This document shows positions 1-10,457 of a stretch of 64,000 nucleotides of DNA, piece after piece (the first letter of the stretch is position 1; each line of letters starts with the position of its first letter). Under the pieces are notes generated by a model. It saw only the letters and a list, made by a program, of their open reading frames with translations, was not told where the DNA came from and ran no database searches. The position numbers and the translations under genes were made by a program. Source of the stretch: Globisporangium splendens (Eukaryota > Oomycota > Peronosporomycetes > Pythiales > Pythiaceae); contig VFIW01000006.1 in the NCBI GenBank assembly GCA_006386115.1, forward strand, positions 1,136,706 through 1,200,705. The letters run 5' to 3'.

Positions 1-2218
1 GGATTCATGTCATGTTCTTGGCAAGTGGAGCATGGGAGTTCTCGATCCCTGTGGGAACTGCGTTGTGCGCCTCAAGTAAGAAGAGTATGGAACACGTACA
101 GTATGCGCCTGTGCAAGCGGATTGCTCCCTGTAGCAACGATGACCAACAAATTTAAGCACAAGTGCATGGGCTAGTGGTTTGCAGCACTTCAGTCGACTG
201 AAGTGCATAATCACTTCGTTCTTCTTCTTTCGCGCTTCGAAAGTGAACTTTAGAAAAGCGAGCATCTACTGCAACTTCAACTGAAGATCATGACGCTCTA
301 GTCGCATTGACTCGCTTTGATACATGGAAGATGGTGGGTTTCTGAAGATGCAAGTGCGAGTGTATTAGGAAGAATGCCCTAAAAGCATCATCTTCATCGC
401 GAAGATATCTTGAGGGCTTTTTGCTCAACTGCATCACTTCCGTACAGAATCACGTTCGACAAAATGGCCGCGTAACTCTTCAGCTGCTTCAGAACGCGGT
501 ACAGCAATTAAATCGTGACTTTCATAGTTTTCTGATCGTTTGCAGCGCTGCAGTGAGTGTATCCTTCACGTTGAAGTTTGCCACACAATCTGAGTAGAAC
601 CTGCTTTGCATAAAAGAGACACTTTCTGCTGTTGGCAGCACTTGCACCGGAAATTTTGGGAGCTGCTGCTGTCGTCCGAAGTTTGCACGCGGCTCTCCTT
701 CTTCTGCTTACCGGAGTGCGGTCTGACGCAGATAACTGGCCTCATTTCACGCTCAGCATCGAATGCGTCCAATGCCAACCCGATGTGTAATGCAGACCGA
801 ATAGAGGATTGTGTGAATGGATGGGGTGTGGGAAGAATCGGAATCGAGTGGGACCCTCCCACGTGCCTGTCACCTACAACGACGTCAACAGCAGTGGGGT
901 GCTTGAGCGTGCAACCGTCGTGTGAACTGGTACACTGAGCCCACAAACCATTTGAAAAACTACGAGGACGTGCAATTAGCACAGCCAATCAACCAGTCCA
1001 TTCATCCCGAAGACTTTCGCTTGCGGGTGGACATATATGAGAAGCATCTGGGGCTGAAACTGGTGAACATGGAGATCGCTGTCGAGCTGGTTGACGTGGA
1101 ATTGGGAGGCCACGTTGGAAACTCAGGTAAAGTCCGCATGGCACAAGCGAAACGATTCGAACCCTCTGGCCACTTTGTGCTCTAATACTTGCCAAGATCG
1201 CTTGCCATCTCCAGCATAGTTGTTCGAGTTCATGGAACCTACTAACGCATACGAACGTATCCGCTACGGTTCTATCTGTGCAACGGTAGTCACAATGTTC
1301 CCGTGTGGAGTTGAGGCATGCTGGAGCGTGACTTTGTCGTCATGAGATAATGCCATTGACGGTGCTGCGTCAGTCGGTCGTGGACGCTTTGTTTCAACAG
1401 CGACAGCGTCGCCTGGAACACTTCGACCTCCCAGCAGATCTATCACTATTCCACAGTCAGCACACGGAAAGCTGGCGACGGCAATCATGAAGACTCAAAC
1501 GCCGGGTGCATGTGTGACCATGTAAACTCTGTCCGTGGTCTGATTGCGCTGGCCTGTCCGTGTGCCTTAATTTCGAATGGTGGGTCTCTCTCTACACATT
1601 AGCCAGACAGAAGCACCGGAGTTTGCCATCGCCACCGCGAAAGATATTCGCATATGCACCCGGCATAAAGGAGCCTTGGTCTCAACAACAAGCACAAGTA
1701 GCTTTCCTGCACGCAGGTCTGAAGTAGCGACGCACGCGACAGCTGCACCAAGAGGTCTCGAAACTCAAGTATGGGTACAGTGTACCGGTATCAGTCAGTC
1801 AGAAAAAGAACGCTCTTTTTGTTGAGACAAGTGCTGCTGGATGATGGCCATCAAGGTCTTTGCTAACGTTACCGGACAGAATCCAAAAACAGGGCAGCCG
1901 TCATGCTTGGCCATTATCGCGCGACGATCGGTTGAAGCTACACACAAGGCTACTGTGCTGTAACATTAGCGTTTTGGCCATGCAATGCAACGAGAGTGCG
2001 ATGATGAGGCGGATCTGTTGGTCTTTGGACGCTCTTTGCGCATCCAACGCGCCTTCGCGCCTGTGCTATGGCCCGCAGACCAGTGTGCTGGTGCGTGGCT
2101 CGCGCTCGCCCTGTGGCTGGCTGGTCCGCTACGATACGCTCTGGGTGATGCAGCATTCTGCAATCGCCGAGCGCGCGGAGAAGCAGATCTTGCCGTCTCC
2201 AGCAGCAGTTAACGCACA
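1..2218. other. Gene-poor left flank, no confident gene
   Basis: I see no recognisable protein or RNA gene here. Short open frames occur on both strands, but none has a family signature. One minus-strand frame at 566-988 ends in a Cys-rich tail (CKCC, then LLC) that faintly recalls the zinc tail of piggyBac-type transposases; this is too weak to call. The stretch 981-1126 looks like an isolated coding exon and is listed separately. The last few hundred bases should hold the promoter of the lipase gene that follows. Confidence 0.5.
981..1126 (+). pseudogene. Orphan exon-like coding stretch
   Basis: Between an AG acceptor (ending 980) and a GT donor (gtaaag at 1127) there is an open frame of about 48 residues with protein-like composition, including IHPEDFRLRVDIYEKHLGLK and MEIAVELVDVELGG. 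I could not find a partner exon on either side that joins in frame: the candidate acceptors downstream run into a stop within a few codons. It may be a remnant of a decayed gene or mobile element, or a chance frame. I do not recognise the family. Confidence 0.2.
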
Positions 2219-3523
2219 ATGACGCAACGTTTCTTCCATCTGACGCGCGTAGCTGTCGCGCTGCTCCTGTGCGCCGCCGTGCTGCTCGCCAGTGACGTCC
2301 GTGGTGCCCAAGAAGAATACGAAGGTGTCGTGATTGACGCCGACGCTGGACTCACTGTGATGGAGCTCGTCGCGAAGCGCGGCTACGCTATTGAGGAACA
2401 CAAGGTCACCACATCCGACCGCTACGTGCTCACGATGTACCGCCTTCCAAAATCCTACGACGAGACCCAGCGCAACGTGAGCGCCGCGCCAAACAAACCT
2501 GCCGTGTACCTCATCCACGGTCTCCTCGACAGCAGCTACACGTATGTGCTCAACTTCCGCACGCAGAGTCTCGCGTACATCCTCGCGGACGCTGGGTATG
2601 ATGTGTGGCTCGGCAACAACCGCGGCACGACGTGGTCACGAGAGCACCTGGACTTCAACCCGGACAAGGACGACGCGTTCTGGGACTTTTCGTGGGAGGA
2701 CATGGCCAAGCACGATATGCCGGCGATGATCAACTACGTGCTGAACGTGTCGAAGCGACCGACGCTGAGCTACATCGGCCACTCCGAGGGCACGATGCAG
2801 GCGTTTGCTGGATTCTTAATCAACCAAGAGCTCGCTCAGCGGGTGTCGTACTTTGGTGCCTTGGCGCCGGTCGCGTTCGTCGGCGATACAACGTCGTCAG
2901 TGTTTATCGCTCTCGCAAAGACGTATTTGGACAAGATCTTTGAGCTCTTGGGTGTCGATGAGTTCTTTGGGAAGACGCCGATCCTACAGGACATCATCGG
3001 ACGGTATGGCTGCGCGTTCGTCGACGTGGCCTGCGACAGCATCATCAACGCGCTCACTGGCCCATCGGAGAACGTGAACAAGACGCGCATCCACGTGTAC
3101 ATCTCGCAGACACCTGCAGGTACCTCGGTGAAGAATATGGGTCATTTCGCGCAAGGTATTCGGGACAACACGTTCCGCCACTACGACTATGGCTGCAAAT
3201 GCGCCACGTTCCTCCCGATCTCAATGTGCCCCACGGTGATCTGCAAGAACAAGCAGGCGTACAATGCGTTCACGCCACCGGCATTTGACTTGTCGAAGAT
3301 GAAGTACCCGCGCGTCGCGTTCGTCACGGGCGAGCAGGACTGGCTGGCGACCTCCAAAGACATTGCCAAGCTCCGCGCGCGGCTACCGACGGGCACGATC
3401 ATCTCGGAGACCAAAGTGGCGTACAACCACTTGGACTTCACGTGGGCGTTCAACGCCGCCGACAAGGTGTACGCGAACATGATCACCCAGATCAAGCTCT
3501 TTGAAGGCATTGGGTACAATTGA
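2219..3523 (+). CDS. Secreted acid lipase-like alpha/beta hydrolase
   Basis: Single-exon protein of 434 residues in the lysosomal acid / gastric lipase family, which hydrolyses triacylglycerols or sterol esters. The first ~29 residues are a clear signal peptide (short basic start, Leu/Ala/Val-rich core, then a cleavage-like region around VRGAQ). The N-terminal AB-hydrolase lid/domain signature is present (RGYAIEEHKVTTSDRYVL), with the oxyanion region YLIHGLLDSS. The nucleophile elbow reads GHSEG at about residue 189, where the family usually has GHSQG. Late Asp (VTGEQDW) and His (NHLDF, near residue 405) complete the triad. Several Cys in residues 260-345 suggest disulphides, and NVS/NKT sequons suggest glycosylation, so export or a vacuolar/lysosomal location is likely. 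The start chosen is the one that gives the signal peptide. The family is secure; the substrate is not known. Confidence 0.9.
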   Translation: MTQRFFHLTRVAVALLLCAAVLLASDVRGAQEEYEGVVIDADAGLTVMELVAKRGYAIEEHKVTTSDRYVLTMYRLPKSYDETQRNVSAAPNKPAVYLIHGLLDSSYTYVLNFRTQSLAYILADAGYDVWLGNNRGTTWSREHLDFNPDKDDAFWDFSWEDMAKHDMPAMINYVLNVSKRPTLSYIGHSEGTMQAFAGFLINQELAQRVSYFGALAPVAFVGDTTSSVFIALAKTYLDKIFELLGVDEFFGKTPILQDIIGRYGCAFVDVACDSIINALTGPSENVNKTRIHVYISQTPAGTSVKNMGHFAQGIRDNTFRHYDYGCKCATFLPISMCPTVICKNKQAYNAFTPPAFDLSKMKYPRVAFVTGEQDWLATSKDIAKLRARLPTGTIISETKVAYNHLDFTWAFNAADKVYANMITQIKLFEGIGYN

Positions 3524-4276
3524 GTGGGAGGGAACAAATTGTAGACAACCTGCGCATACAGTAACACAAATATACCAATGACGACCGTCACGAGTGAGTC
3601 AGTAGGACAATAAACTTGTGGTCTGCTGTTACTGTATGCAATGTCCTCTGTGGCACGACTGACACTGCACAAGCAGTCAAAAGAGCTGCATGCAACGTGT
3701 CATCATGCAGAGTGGCTTTCCCCACTAGTCGTCTCGTTGAGATGGATGATGAGGTGTGCGCTCTTACACGCGAATCATCCCGCCACTGCATATACAAACA
3801 CTTGTGATGTTATCCTAGCAGAGACCTCAAGTTTTTGAAAGCTATGTGTCTGAAGATCCAGACGACAGACACCCCCTACCTAAGATTCGGCTCTCCCCCG
3901 TCGTCGCATTCGGGCTCCACCTAGGCGTGCGTTCTCAATCTCCGAGCCTGCACTGCAATGGGCGAGATTCGCACCACTGCGCAACAGTCCTTAACCCTTA
4001 CGCTGCCTGCACGCATGGTGGAACCTCGACACGACATCGCTGAGGTGTTGGCTGCATTTGGCTGCATTCATTCTGATCAATGAGCCGGTTAACTGCAAAC
4101 CACGTAAAAGCCGGTTTGCAGTAGGTTGTCACTTTCATCCTACCGTGTTTTGAAGATCCGAAAGGTCACAGTTTCCACTTGAGGGGGACAACAGATTGGC
4201 AAATTGGCAAGTGGAGCTCACATACTTCCACGCATTCGAAAACTGACCAAGAGAGAGAGAGAAAGAAAGCAAGAGG
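3524..4276. other. Intergenic, lipase 3' side and DNAAF4 promoter side
   Basis: I see no gene here. The open frames are short, overlap on both strands and lack protein-like composition. Just before the DNAAF4 start there is a purine-rich GA stretch (about 4250-4275). Confidence 0.6.
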
Positions 4277-6870
4277 ATGCCGCTCGCGCCGCGCTTCGCG
4301 TGGGAGCAGGACGCTCGCAGCGTCGCGCTGGAGGTCTCGCTGCCGGCATGCGCGCTTCGACACGCCGATGTCTACGGCAAGCATGCATGGATGTTGCTCT
4401 TATGTGCCGTCGTTGGTCCTCATTTATAACGCTATCGCCATGTGTGTGTGTGCATCGTTATTTGATGACTGCAGTGAGTGGTTTGGTGATCAAAGTGAAT
4501 ACACCGCCGTACGTGCTGCTGCTGGATCTGTTTGACTGCGTCGATGATGCATCACTCGTCGTGAAAACCAATGGCCACCAGCATGTTCTTCACGTGTCGG
4601 TGCGCAAGGTACACTAGGCGCTTTATGACCCGCTGTGTATCTATACGATCTCGTTGCTTGTGTGTGCTATCGCCTCTGATTACTTCGTAGCGAGACGCTG
4701 CTGCCTGGCCGACGCTGGTTTGTAACGAGAGCAAAGATGTGCGTCGCGAGCGCCGGCAGGCGTCGATGGAGAGGAAGATGCAATCGGGAGCGGCACTCGC
4801 GGAGAAGCGACGCAATGCCAAGTACCAAGAGGAGAAGCGGACGCTGCGAGCGCAGATGGCGGTCGACGACACAAATCGATAGATCCTGTCCGACCTCAAA
4901 GCCGAAGAGAAACAGCGCGAAGAGGTAAGTCGTGTGTGCCTGTGTGTGATAGCGCAGCAATTATCGGTTGGAGACGTTCATGACCCTGATCGTGAGCCTC
5001 GCTGTATGGTGTTTGAATATTCTTTGAGTAGCGCGAACTGTATGAATCGTTTCGCAATCTCCAAATGGCAAAACAAGCAGAGCAGGAACAGGTTCCAGCA
5101 AAAGCTACACCCGCCACTCCATCTGCCCAGCACCGTCCGAAAAAGAAAGTGTCCTTTGCCGACGAGGTCGTGGGCACCAAGCGACATCCACGTGGCCAGA
5201 CTGAGCAGCAAGACAGAGTAGCAGCGAAATGCGACGAGGAGCAGGTCTTGGAGTTGACCGAAGACGGCAGTTTTGATCTTCCAACGACAACTGCGTCAAG
5301 GACCACGCAACGATCAGCAGAGCCAAAAGGGCTACAACAGCAATGCGAAGCGCTCGCCGAATGTAAACAGCAAGAAAGAGGGGATCGCGCAGACGAAGAT
5401 GAGCGCGACCTCATGGGCGATGGTGACAGCAACGACAGTGCAGCTGCTGCTTTCAAAAGCGCAACGCAACCTCCCCCGCCATCATCGACAAAAAAGCAGC
5501 CTCCAGTCGTCGTGAAACGCATCCCAGCGCCTCGCGAAGCGCTTCGCTCGGAGATCCAATTCACGCCGCGCGTGTCCCCAACCCCGTCGCGCGAGTCCAA
5601 AGCCGCTGAAGAAGAAGACTGGCTGCTGAAGAATCGAAAGCATTTGAACAAGCATCAGAGATTACGTCATGCTGGTTCCTACGATATCAGCGAGAGCGAC
5701 CGTAAGCTACATGTTCATTTAGTATCAGCTTTGCGATAGCAACGCGTATCCTCATTCCGTTTTTGTTGCATTGTAGCGATGTGGCTGAAGGCAAAAGGCG
5801 ACGATTTCTATCGCTCCAAGGACTACCAGAGTGCCGTGAACGCATACAACGAAGCCATTTCCTCGGCGTCCGATGAAAGCGATCTGAAGATTGCATGTCT
5901 GTCGAACCGAGCAGCGAGTCACCTTCAACTCGCCAATTTCGAGGTGTGTTCGTTGGGATACCGCTTTTTCAATTGCACCACTCTTCTGAATTGTTGGCAT
6001 GTGAGTGACTCAGGACTGCATTGCAGATTGCTCGAAAGCGCTGTCCTTCATCCCCGACACGCGAGACCCCGCCGGTTCGACAGCAACGGAAGGAGGCAGC
6101 AGCAATGTGGTCACGCAGCATCGAATGAAACTTAAGCTGTTTGTGCGTCGCGGCACAGCGTACTGCCGCACCGGCAAGTGCACGGAGGCAAAAGCCGATT
6201 ACGGCGTCGCGCTGTCGATGGACAACCAGAATTCGACGCTCCAGGACGATTTCCTGCAACTGGTCGCGATGGAAAAAGCGCAGGAGCTCAAGGAGAGCGG
6301 AGACCGATGCTTCCGGGATCAACAGATCGAGCAGGCGATCACGCATTACTCGGACTCGCTGCGGCTGAATCCGTTGTCGATCGCGTATCTTCCAAACCGC
6401 GCGGCGTGCTACCTGCTGCAGCATGCCACGCGGGAATGCGTCGCGGATTGCACGCAGGCACTAGCGCTATTGCAGCAAGATACAAGGGAGCAGCAGCAAA
6501 GCCAGGAGCACCATGCGGGGCTTGCGTTCTGCTCCGTGTGGCCAGCGCCAGGGTCCGCAAGACGGTGCGCGTGGGTTCTCAAGACCCTTGTGCGACGTGG
6601 GACGGCGTATGCCGCCATGAAGGACTGGGAGCTAGGTGAGTGTAGCCGAAAGTACATTGATGTTTAGTTCTTGGGAAGTGACTTTGCTTGGTGTATGTGT
6701 GTGAATCGTCAGCGGAAGCCGGTTATGCTGCGAGCGTGGAGCTCGACCCGACTAACGAAGCGTTGCAAGCGGATCTCGCCAACGTCCGACACGAAAAAGC
6801 AAAGCTGGTCGGCAGCTCCGGCACGAGCGAGCGCTCTGGTCTCGCGGACAAAGTCGCATCGGCGTGCTGA
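4277..6870 (+). CDS. DNAAF4: Dynein axonemal assembly factor 4 (DYX1C1-like), with in-frame TAG
   Basis: Cytoplasmic co-chaperone that helps preassemble axonemal dynein arms with HSP90/HSP70. Seven exons: 4277-4376, 4475-4608, 4691-4924, 5032-5701, 5777-5943, 6014-6635, 6713-6870, all phase-consistent, giving about 694 residues. An N-terminal CS (p23-like) domain spans exons 1-3 (start MPLAPRFAWEQD, then IKVNTPPYVLLL, then AAAWPTLV). A charged helical linker follows. Next comes the family's conserved IQFTPRVSPTPSRESKAAEE block, then C-terminal TPR repeats (WLKAKGDDFY; FVRRGTAYCRTGKC; FVRRGTAY recurs as LVRRGTAYAAM). It is longer than the human protein (420 residues) because it carries an extra TPR unit and a low-complexity linker. 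Oddities: intron 1 starts with GC rather than GT, and exon 3 contains TAG at 4880-4882 in the conserved charged helix. The family call rests on colinear similarity across the whole protein. Confidence 0.85.
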
Positions 6871-7013
6871 CAAGAAAAAGATAAGCGCGCGATACATATA
6901 TACATATTAATGCGGAATGCCCAATGCTAAAGAGCAGGATATTATTACCTCATACTTTCGTGAAGGTGGAGCTATCGTTTTTCATCTACTCCCTCATAAC
7001 CATTGCAGCGACC

Positions 7014-8543
7014 TCAAAACGAACTAGGCGAGTAGCTTGGAAGACCCGACGAGCGGGGATCAGCAGCCGCTGGAGCAGGATGCACTTGGTGGTTTGGCTG
7101 CGCGTGGGTGTAACTGTCGCTGTTGCCGTAGAACTCAGTTCCCGGTCCTGTTGGTGGCGCAGGAGTTGCTGAAGCCGGGGAAAAGCTCTCTCCGAACCGA
7201 GTCTGGTGATGACGCGGCGGACTGAATCCCTGCTCTACATCGAGGTTCGTCTGGCTGCTTGGCGTGGGGTTACCAAACAGCTTCCACGCTGGTATGACTT
7301 TGGATGCAGACGCAGCAGGAGTGAGCGAGGACGTGATAAAGTCGGAGCAGTACGCCAGGATCCCGCCACCGGAGGCTTTCTTCTCGAGAGGTCGACGGTC
7401 TGGCGACTGGTTTGATGAGGAAGTGGCTTCATCTGGAAAAGGACAGATCGAGAGAGGAGTTGTCGGAGGCGAGCCTGGGTTCACTGGTAATACAGTTTGT
7501 GGTTGACCAGGCGATTGCGTGGGGTGTGCTTGTTGCGGCTGGAAATATCCACTGGGTGGCTGGTAGGAGTGCGGTGCAGTAGCTTGATACGGCTTCGGCG
7601 TCGAAATCGGGGCTCGTGGAGGCGAAGACTGATTGTACGCTTGGTAGCCATTGGCACGGCTGCCATGCACGGCATCTTCGCACCATTGGAGTGGATTCAC
7701 TGGCGGCGAGCTATTCATTTGTCTAACGGACTGCGCAACTCCAACACTTCCAGACAGCGCAGAATGGTTTCGACCCAGTCTCGTCACTTTTACCGTGCTT
7801 GGTCCAGTCGGTATTCCCGTCGGCGGGTGGCGTGTGGAGTGTGACGAGGGCATGGGAGACACCGTCGATCTTTGCACTGCATGCGGTGGATATGGGCTTA
7901 GTGGTGGGACGTAATATGGCTCGCGCTGCGAAGGTCCAACTTGTCTTGGAAGCGCAACTGGGACGTATGGTGGCGGACTAATGTTGCCGCTCGAGGCTTC
8001 CGCTTGACAAATCCGCTCTCGGAATAGATCAGTCTGCTCCTGCGCTCGCCGTGCGCCGTCAACTGTATCGTGGTGCATCTTTTGCAATTGTGCGATTTGG
8101 CGCCTCAGCTCTTGCTCCGATTGTTCGTGCGCTGCAGCCGAGTGCTGCAGCTCGGCTTGCAAAGAGCGAACATGGCGAGCGTACTGCGCACCGGGACCCT
8201 TGAGCTGTTGCGTCAACGACTGGTTTTCTTGCTTGAGTCGGACGAGTTCCGAGTTCTGCTGCTCAATTTGCTGTTCGACTGGAGTGCATTGCTCTCTTCC
8301 CGCAGGTGCCCTTGGCTCAGCAGCTTCCTCCTTTGGAGCCTTCTCGTCATCGTCCTGGTTGTTGTCTTCCGGTCGAAGCGCTGCTCCATCATCCCGCGAG
8401 CCAAAGCGAAGTTTCTCGATCTCCCGGGCACAAACGGCATCCTGGCGATCATGTTCATGTTGCTGCGTATGGTTGTCGCTGCCAATCCACGAAGCCGATT
8501 GCATTTGAAATGGTGCAGCTGGAGATGACGACGTCGATGCCAT
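7014..8543 (-). CDS. Coiled-coil, proline-rich protein of unknown function
   Basis: Single open frame of 509 residues; no family recognised. Residues ~1-80 are acidic and Gln/Asp-rich. Residues ~85-190 form a coiled coil rich in Gln/Glu/Leu (for example EQQIEQQNSELVRLKQENQS). The remaining ~310 residues are disordered and rich in Pro, Ser, Gln and Tyr, with PPY, PPxPYPP and SPP motifs that could bind WW or SH3 domains. Composition and length argue for a real gene. It converges with DNAAF4, whose stop lies 143 bp away. Possible roles include scaffold or adaptor, but the sequence does not show which. Confidence 0.65.
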   Translation of the reverse strand: MASTSSSPAAPFQMQSASWIGSDNHTQQHEHDRQDAVCAREIEKLRFGSRDDGAALRPEDNNQDDDEKAPKEEAAEPRAPAGREQCTPVEQQIEQQNSELVRLKQENQSLTQQLKGPGAQYARHVRSLQAELQHSAAAHEQSEQELRRQIAQLQKMHHDTVDGARRAQEQTDLFRERICQAEASSGNISPPPYVPVALPRQVGPSQREPYYVPPLSPYPPHAVQRSTVSPMPSSHSTRHPPTGIPTGPSTVKVTRLGRNHSALSGSVGVAQSVRQMNSSPPVNPLQWCEDAVHGSRANGYQAYNQSSPPRAPISTPKPYQATAPHSYQPPSGYFQPQQAHPTQSPGQPQTVLPVNPGSPPTTPLSICPFPDEATSSSNQSPDRRPLEKKASGGGILAYCSDFITSSLTPAASASKVIPAWKLFGNPTPSSQTNLDVEQGFSPPRHHQTRFGESFSPASATPAPPTGPGTEFYGNSDSYTHAQPNHQVHPAPAAADPRSSGLPSYSPSSF

Positions 8544-9462
8544 ACTGGATGCGGTCTCGATCTCAAAATCGCTTCAGATGGAGTTTGTTGGCTTGACGCT
8601 TTTGCTCGCAGCGGCAAATTTGTAAATGACGCATGGATTTCGAGAGTCCAAGGGCACCGAGCCTCAGTCAAATTGCACCACACAAAAATATCCACTATGG
8701 TGTGAGAGACTCGCGTTCTCTGGTCGCCCCCTACCTCTGTCGAGATTCACTCGCTATTCTCTGCCCAAAGTCGTCAAGAGAACAATAGAACGCAGATGTA
8801 TCCATGCGAAGACAGAATCGGATCCAATTTTGTGCGGACACTCGCACACATTTCCGAAATAGCGTCACGACACTCGCGTCAGGCGATTAAGATCCATCAT
8901 CACCCGTCAACCAACACTCAGCGGGGTGGGTCTGTGTGCCTTCCAGTGGATTCTCCGCGTTGCGATCCAAAAGCGCGTTGCGCCTGTTTCAAAATAGCCA
9001 TCGGCGCAAATGCTCAACAGCAACATCATGCACACGATGTGGTTCTGATCCGCTGGCGCCTGACGCTTTCTGAATCCTCGGCGGTCTCAGATGTCCTTAT
9101 CCGGCTCTTTTTTATTTCTATCTCCTCTCTTTCAGACAAGGTTTTGCCAAAACAGGGTCGAACAGTACTCACTCATCCAAAAAAAGAAACTTCGTGACAA
9201 GATAGGGTGTGAGTCAATGCTTAGAATGCGTGGAGCAGTCTCTCACAAAACACCCTATCTTGTCACCAGTTTCCTTGTATTGAGCCAAAGAGGACAATCT
9301 CACCTTGTTCTGGCAAAAGACCCTTTCGCAGGCGCACATTCGCTCTCTCTGTCGTGCGGTCGTTCGATTGCGTCCATGAGCTTCTCTCCTGCCTCTCGCC
9401 GGCACCTCCCACATCAAAACACAGCAGCACATATCCACACAGTGTCCTCGTACCCACGCAGC
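8544..9462. other. Divergent intergenic region holding an inverted repeat
   Basis: This region separates the coiled-coil gene (-) from the PRA1 gene (+) and should hold both promoters. It contains the inverted repeat at 9142-9318. I see no other gene. An open frame running through it into the PRA1 start is caused by the repeat and lacks protein character. Confidence 0.55.
9142..9318. repeat. Imperfect inverted repeat, 69-nt arms, MITE-like
   Basis: The left arm (9142-9210) and right arm (9250-9318) are reverse complements with about 49 of 69 positions matching by hand count. The 17 innermost bases pair perfectly (GTGACAAGATAGGGTGT against ACACCCTATCTTGTCAC), and the outer 8 bases also match (TTTTGCCA / TGGCAAAA). 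The spacer is 39 nt. No target-site duplication is obvious. It lies about 145 bp upstream of the PRA1 start codon. It could be a small non-autonomous DNA element, or a transcribed hairpin in the 5' leader. Confidence 0.7.
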
Positions 9463-10364
9463 ATGGACAACAGCACCATGACGGACGAGAAGCGCGGTCT
9501 CCACCATGACGATGGCGTGAAGGCGTCGGCGCCCTCGACCAACTACGGACCGGCGCTGACGGCGCTGATGGCGAGCGTCCGCGAACGCATCACGGTCAGC
9601 TCCATTCGCACGCTGTTCTCGTGCATTGGCGTCGGTGAGTCCGCTCCGTTCAATGTGCCGCCACAGAACCAGATCGCCGCGCGCATGAAGACGAACGCCA
9701 ACTACTTCCTCACAAACTACCTGCTCGCGACGGCCGTCGTGTTCTTCTTCTTATTGTACGTGTTGGAAGCCGAATGCGATGCTTTTGGTGTTGTATGTCG
9801 GGCGAGACGAACGGCTTGACTCACGTGTTATTTTTGATTTTTGTCTGCAGACTCTTTTTCCACCGCATTCAGTTGCTGGTGTGCATTATCGTCGCGTGTG
9901 GGTGGTACTTGGTGCTCACGAAGAAGACGTCGGAACTCGATCACGTTGTCGTCTATGGCAAAAAGATCGGTGAACAAGAAGTGCTGCTGTTCACGACTGC
10001 ATGTAAGCTCAGTGCCACAGTGTTACTACTGTCCATGGATGGTGTAGTACTAACTTTGTCTTGCATCTCTTTGGCGTGACCGATATTCTCGTTGTTTGTC
10101 CAGTCACGGTCATTTTCCTCATCTTCTTCATCTTGCCCACGATCATTTTCGCGCTCTCGACGACGTACGCTCACTGCATTTGGTGCCTGATGCTTCGTGT
10201 ATGTGTGAGTGTGGCTTAATTGCGTTTGGGTTCGAATTCGTAGGTTTGTCGGCAGCGCACTGCACGCATTCTTCCGAAACAACCGCTTGAAAGACGACTC
10301 CTACTCCTTGCCGTCTCACAAGGCTTCGACCACGAGTGGTGAAAAGAGCGAGGACTTGGTGTAA
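9463..10364 (+). CDS. PRA1-family (prenylated Rab acceptor) membrane protein
   Basis: Four exons (9463-9755, 9851-10002, 10104-10164, 10244-10364) encode 208 residues. PRA1/Yip3 proteins sit in ER, Golgi and endosome membranes, bind prenylated Rab GTPases and help them on and off membranes. The features expected are present: a hydrophilic N-terminus, the motif PPQNQIAARMKTNANYFLTN (the family's RxxxNxxYF...N region), and two hydrophobic double segments. The first crosses the exon 1/2 junction (TAVVFFFLLLFF then LLVCIIVACGWYLVL); the second is in exon 3 (VIFLIFFILPTIIFALS). A short charged, Ser-rich tail follows. The start chosen, MDNSTMTDEKR, is in the first exon downstream of the inverted repeat. 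An earlier in-frame ATG exists but would add sequence that comes from that repeat. Confidence 0.85.
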
Positions 10365-10457
10365 GCAGTATATATAACGACGATAGCATAGAAACCGCAC
10401 AATCAAACAAGCAAAACGCATTTTGAAATATCGGCAAACAACGATCGTCCCTGTTTC

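Noticed and set aside
566..988. Possible piggyBac-type transposase tail on the minus strand
   Set aside because: Only a short Cys cluster supports it. No catalytic motifs or terminal repeats are visible.
1140..1175. A GATTCGAACC stretch that resembles a tRNA T-loop on the minus strand
   Set aside because: The flanking bases cannot form a T stem, and no D or anticodon arm is present.
4880..4882. TAG read as a sense codon (genetic code change)
   Set aside because: Other genes in the window end at TAG, TAA and TGA. A point change or base error is simpler.
9091..9819. A 242-residue open frame that extends the PRA1 protein upstream
   Set aside because: Its first part comes from the inverted repeat and lacks PRA1 similarity. 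The conserved protein starts at 9463.
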